From Algoriphagus sp. PAP.12 (GTDB lineage Bacteria > Bacteroidota > Bacteroidia > Cytophagales > Cyclobacteriaceae), in contig NZ_JAPPSQ010000002.1 in the NCBI RefSeq assembly GCF_026652115.1, forward strand, positions 248,001 to 312,000: DNA of 64,000 nt, written 5' to 3'. The notes under the pieces are model-generated. The model had not been told where the DNA came from. It did no database searches and was given only the letters and a program-made list of their open reading frames with translations. The stretch's first letter is position 1. Each line of letters begins with the position of its first letter. Shown piece after piece: positions 62,964 through 64,000 of the stretch. Both the position numbers and the translations under genes were made by a program.

Positions 62964-63815
62964 ATGGAAAAACAATCAGTAGAACAACTCCAAAAGGTCT
63001 GTACCCAACTCAGAAGGGATGTTTTGAGAATGGTACATGCTGTACAATCCGGTCACCCGGGAGCCCCATTGGGCTGTGCAGAATTTTTTGTCGCTCTGTA
63101 TTTTGATCAGATGACACATAATCCAGATTTCCAGATGGACGGAAAAGGTGAAGATCTTTTCTTCCTATCCAATGGCCACCTTTCTGCAGGTTGGTATTCA
63201 GTATTGGCTAGAAGTGGATATTTCCCAGTTGAAGAATTAGTGACATTTAGAAAGTTGAATTCAAGATTGCAAGGACATCCAGCAACTCATGAGCACCTTC
63301 CGGGAATCAGAATTGCTTCAGGATCTTTGGGTCAGGGACTTTCTGTGGCTTTGGGTGTTGCTCAAGCTAAAAAACTCAACAATGACGATAAACTTGTTTA
63401 TGTATTGATGGGTGATGGTGAATTGCAGGAAGGTCAAGTGTGGGAAGCGGCCATGTATGGGGCTCATTATGGAGTTGACAATATCATAGCTACTGTAGAT
63501 TACAATGGTCAGCAAATTGACGGTCCTACTGAGAAAGTAATGGATTTGAAAAACTTGAAAGCCAAGTGGGAAGCATTTGGTTGGGAAGTGATCGAAACCA
63601 AAAAAGGAAATGATATGCAATCCGTAATCGAAGGATTGGAAAAAGCAAAATCATTAACGGGTAAAGGAAAGCCAGTTTTGAACCTCCTTTATACCGAAAT
63701 GGGCTATGGAGTTGACTTCATGGTAGGCACTCACAAATGGCATGGTTCTCCTCCAAATGACGAGCAACTTGCTGATGCTTTGAGCCAACTACCAGAAACC
63801 CTTGGCGACTATTAA
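62964..63815 (+). CDS. Transketolase, N-terminal subunit
   Basis: The 283-residue protein is the TPP-binding half of transketolase, encoded separately from the C-terminal half. Evidence: HAVQSGHPGAPLGCAEFFVA, SGSLGQGLSVALGVAQAKK, the TPP/metal motif VLMGDGELQEGQVWEA and VATVDYN-like text, and HKWHGSPPNDEQL at the end. The enzyme moves two-carbon units in the pentose-phosphate pathway. Separation into two subunits is common in Bacteroidota. The partner gene starts 24 bases later. Confidence 0.95.
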   Translation: MEKQSVEQLQKVCTQLRRDVLRMVHAVQSGHPGAPLGCAEFFVALYFDQMTHNPDFQMDGKGEDLFFLSNGHLSAGWYSVLARSGYFPVEELVTFRKLNSRLQGHPATHEHLPGIRIASGSLGQGLSVALGVAQAKKLNNDDKLVYVLMGDGELQEGQVWEAAMYGAHYGVDNIIATVDYNGQQIDGPTEKVMDLKNLKAKWEAFGWEVIETKKGNDMQSVIEGLEKAKSLTGKGKPVLNLLYTEMGYGVDFMVGTHKWHGSPPNDEQLADALSQLPETLGDY

Positions 63816-63838
63816 TCCAACCTTCCAATCGACTTATC

Positions 63839-64000
63839 ATGGACTTAGATTTAAAATATAATTACACAGAAAAAAAAGATACCCGTTCTGGATTCGGAGA
63901 CGGATTTTTGGAAGCAGGTCGCAAAAACCCCAATGTAGTTGGGCTTTGTGCTGATTTGATTGGTTCCCTAAAAATGGGAGCATTCCAAAAGGAATTCCCT
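63839..64000 (+). CDS. Transketolase, C-terminal subunit (partial, cut by window end)
   Basis: The frame starts at ATG 63839 and stays open for 54 codons to the window end. It reads as the pyrimidine-binding half of transketolase: TRSGFGDGFLEAGRKNPNVV, then GLCADLIGSLKMGAFQKEFP. It completes the split transketolase with the gene 23 bases upstream. Confidence 0.92.
   Translation, partial: MDLDLKYNYTEKKDTRSGFGDGFLEAGRKNPNVVGLCADLIGSLKMGAFQKEFP

Noticed and set aside
1..64000. Prophage, insertion sequence or integrated element
   Set aside because: No transposase, integrase, terminal inverted repeats or tRNA-associated att site was seen; codon style is uniform, with the RES/Xre pair the only clearly accessory genes.

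Overview
The window looks like a chromosomal piece of an aerobic member of the Bacteroidota, most likely Cytophagales (Cyclobacteriaceae, Algoriphagus-like). The reasons are low G+C, almost no Shine-Dalgarno sequences, several exact TAnnTTTG -7 boxes, many lipoproteins and Sec-exported proteins, and families typical of this group: a fused alpha/beta E1 dehydrogenase, bacterial GH3, LuxE-like acyltransferase, DUF6089, DUF3109, a GNAT-nitrilase fusion and transketolase split into two genes. The genus is an inference. No rRNA, tRNA, prophage, insertion sequence or CRISPR array was found.

Layout. 1-3.6 kb (minus): an operon for the LPS sugar Kdo (GNAT-nitrilase, kdsC, kdsA) leading into a truncated L,D-transpeptidase. 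3.8-8.9 kb (plus): MscS channel, K+/H+ antiporter, outer-membrane protein and Na/Pi cotransporter. 8.9-11.5 kb: universal stress protein, acetyltransferase, exported RidA and an unknown exported protein. 11.45-11.9 kb: a gene-free patch of small hairpins and a direct repeat. 11.9-18 kb (minus): addB-addA helicase-nuclease. 18-23 kb (plus): acetyltransferase, conserved lipoprotein, TPR histidine kinase, creatininase-like enzyme and pentapeptide-repeat protein. 23.0-27.4 kb: a second irregular repeat patch, a solitary DnaE2-type polymerase and a RES/Xre toxin-antitoxin pair with a probable operator. 27.6-32.4 kb: a class III adenylate cyclase-TolB-TPR protein facing two related subtilases. 32.5-39.3 kb: PPK2, NagX-like membrane protein, a three-domain nuclease-DUF4287-DUF5655 fusion, a DPP-IV-type peptidase and DUF3109.

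39.3-47.1 kb: a possible small RNA, rnpB, a sigma-54-type activator without a DNA-binding domain, a 39-residue lipoprotein, LuxE-like protein, lipoprotein, E1 dehydrogenase and alanine dehydrogenase. 47.2-54 kb: a DUF2490-like gene split by a frameshift at a slippery site, an amidase, DUF302, DUF502, LysE, GH3, YggS and DUF423. 54-62.5 kb (plus): tightly packed envelope genes, including PBP4, alpha/beta hydrolase, ECF sigma factor with membrane partner, LD-carboxypeptidase, SGNH and META lipoproteins, FAH hydrolase and M23 peptidase. The end holds bcp and the two transketolase subunits, the second cut by the window edge.

Most of this is ordinary housekeeping and envelope biology; cell-wall enzymes recur throughout. 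The observations most worth following are the frameshifted gene at a T-TTT-TTG slippery heptamer, the two hairpin/repeat patches, terminator-like hairpins placed on or inside the start of downstream genes, the RES/Xre operator, the three-domain nuclease fusion, the activator with GAFTSA and no HTH, and the candidate small RNA beside rnpB. I did not find a convincing wholly new multi-gene system.
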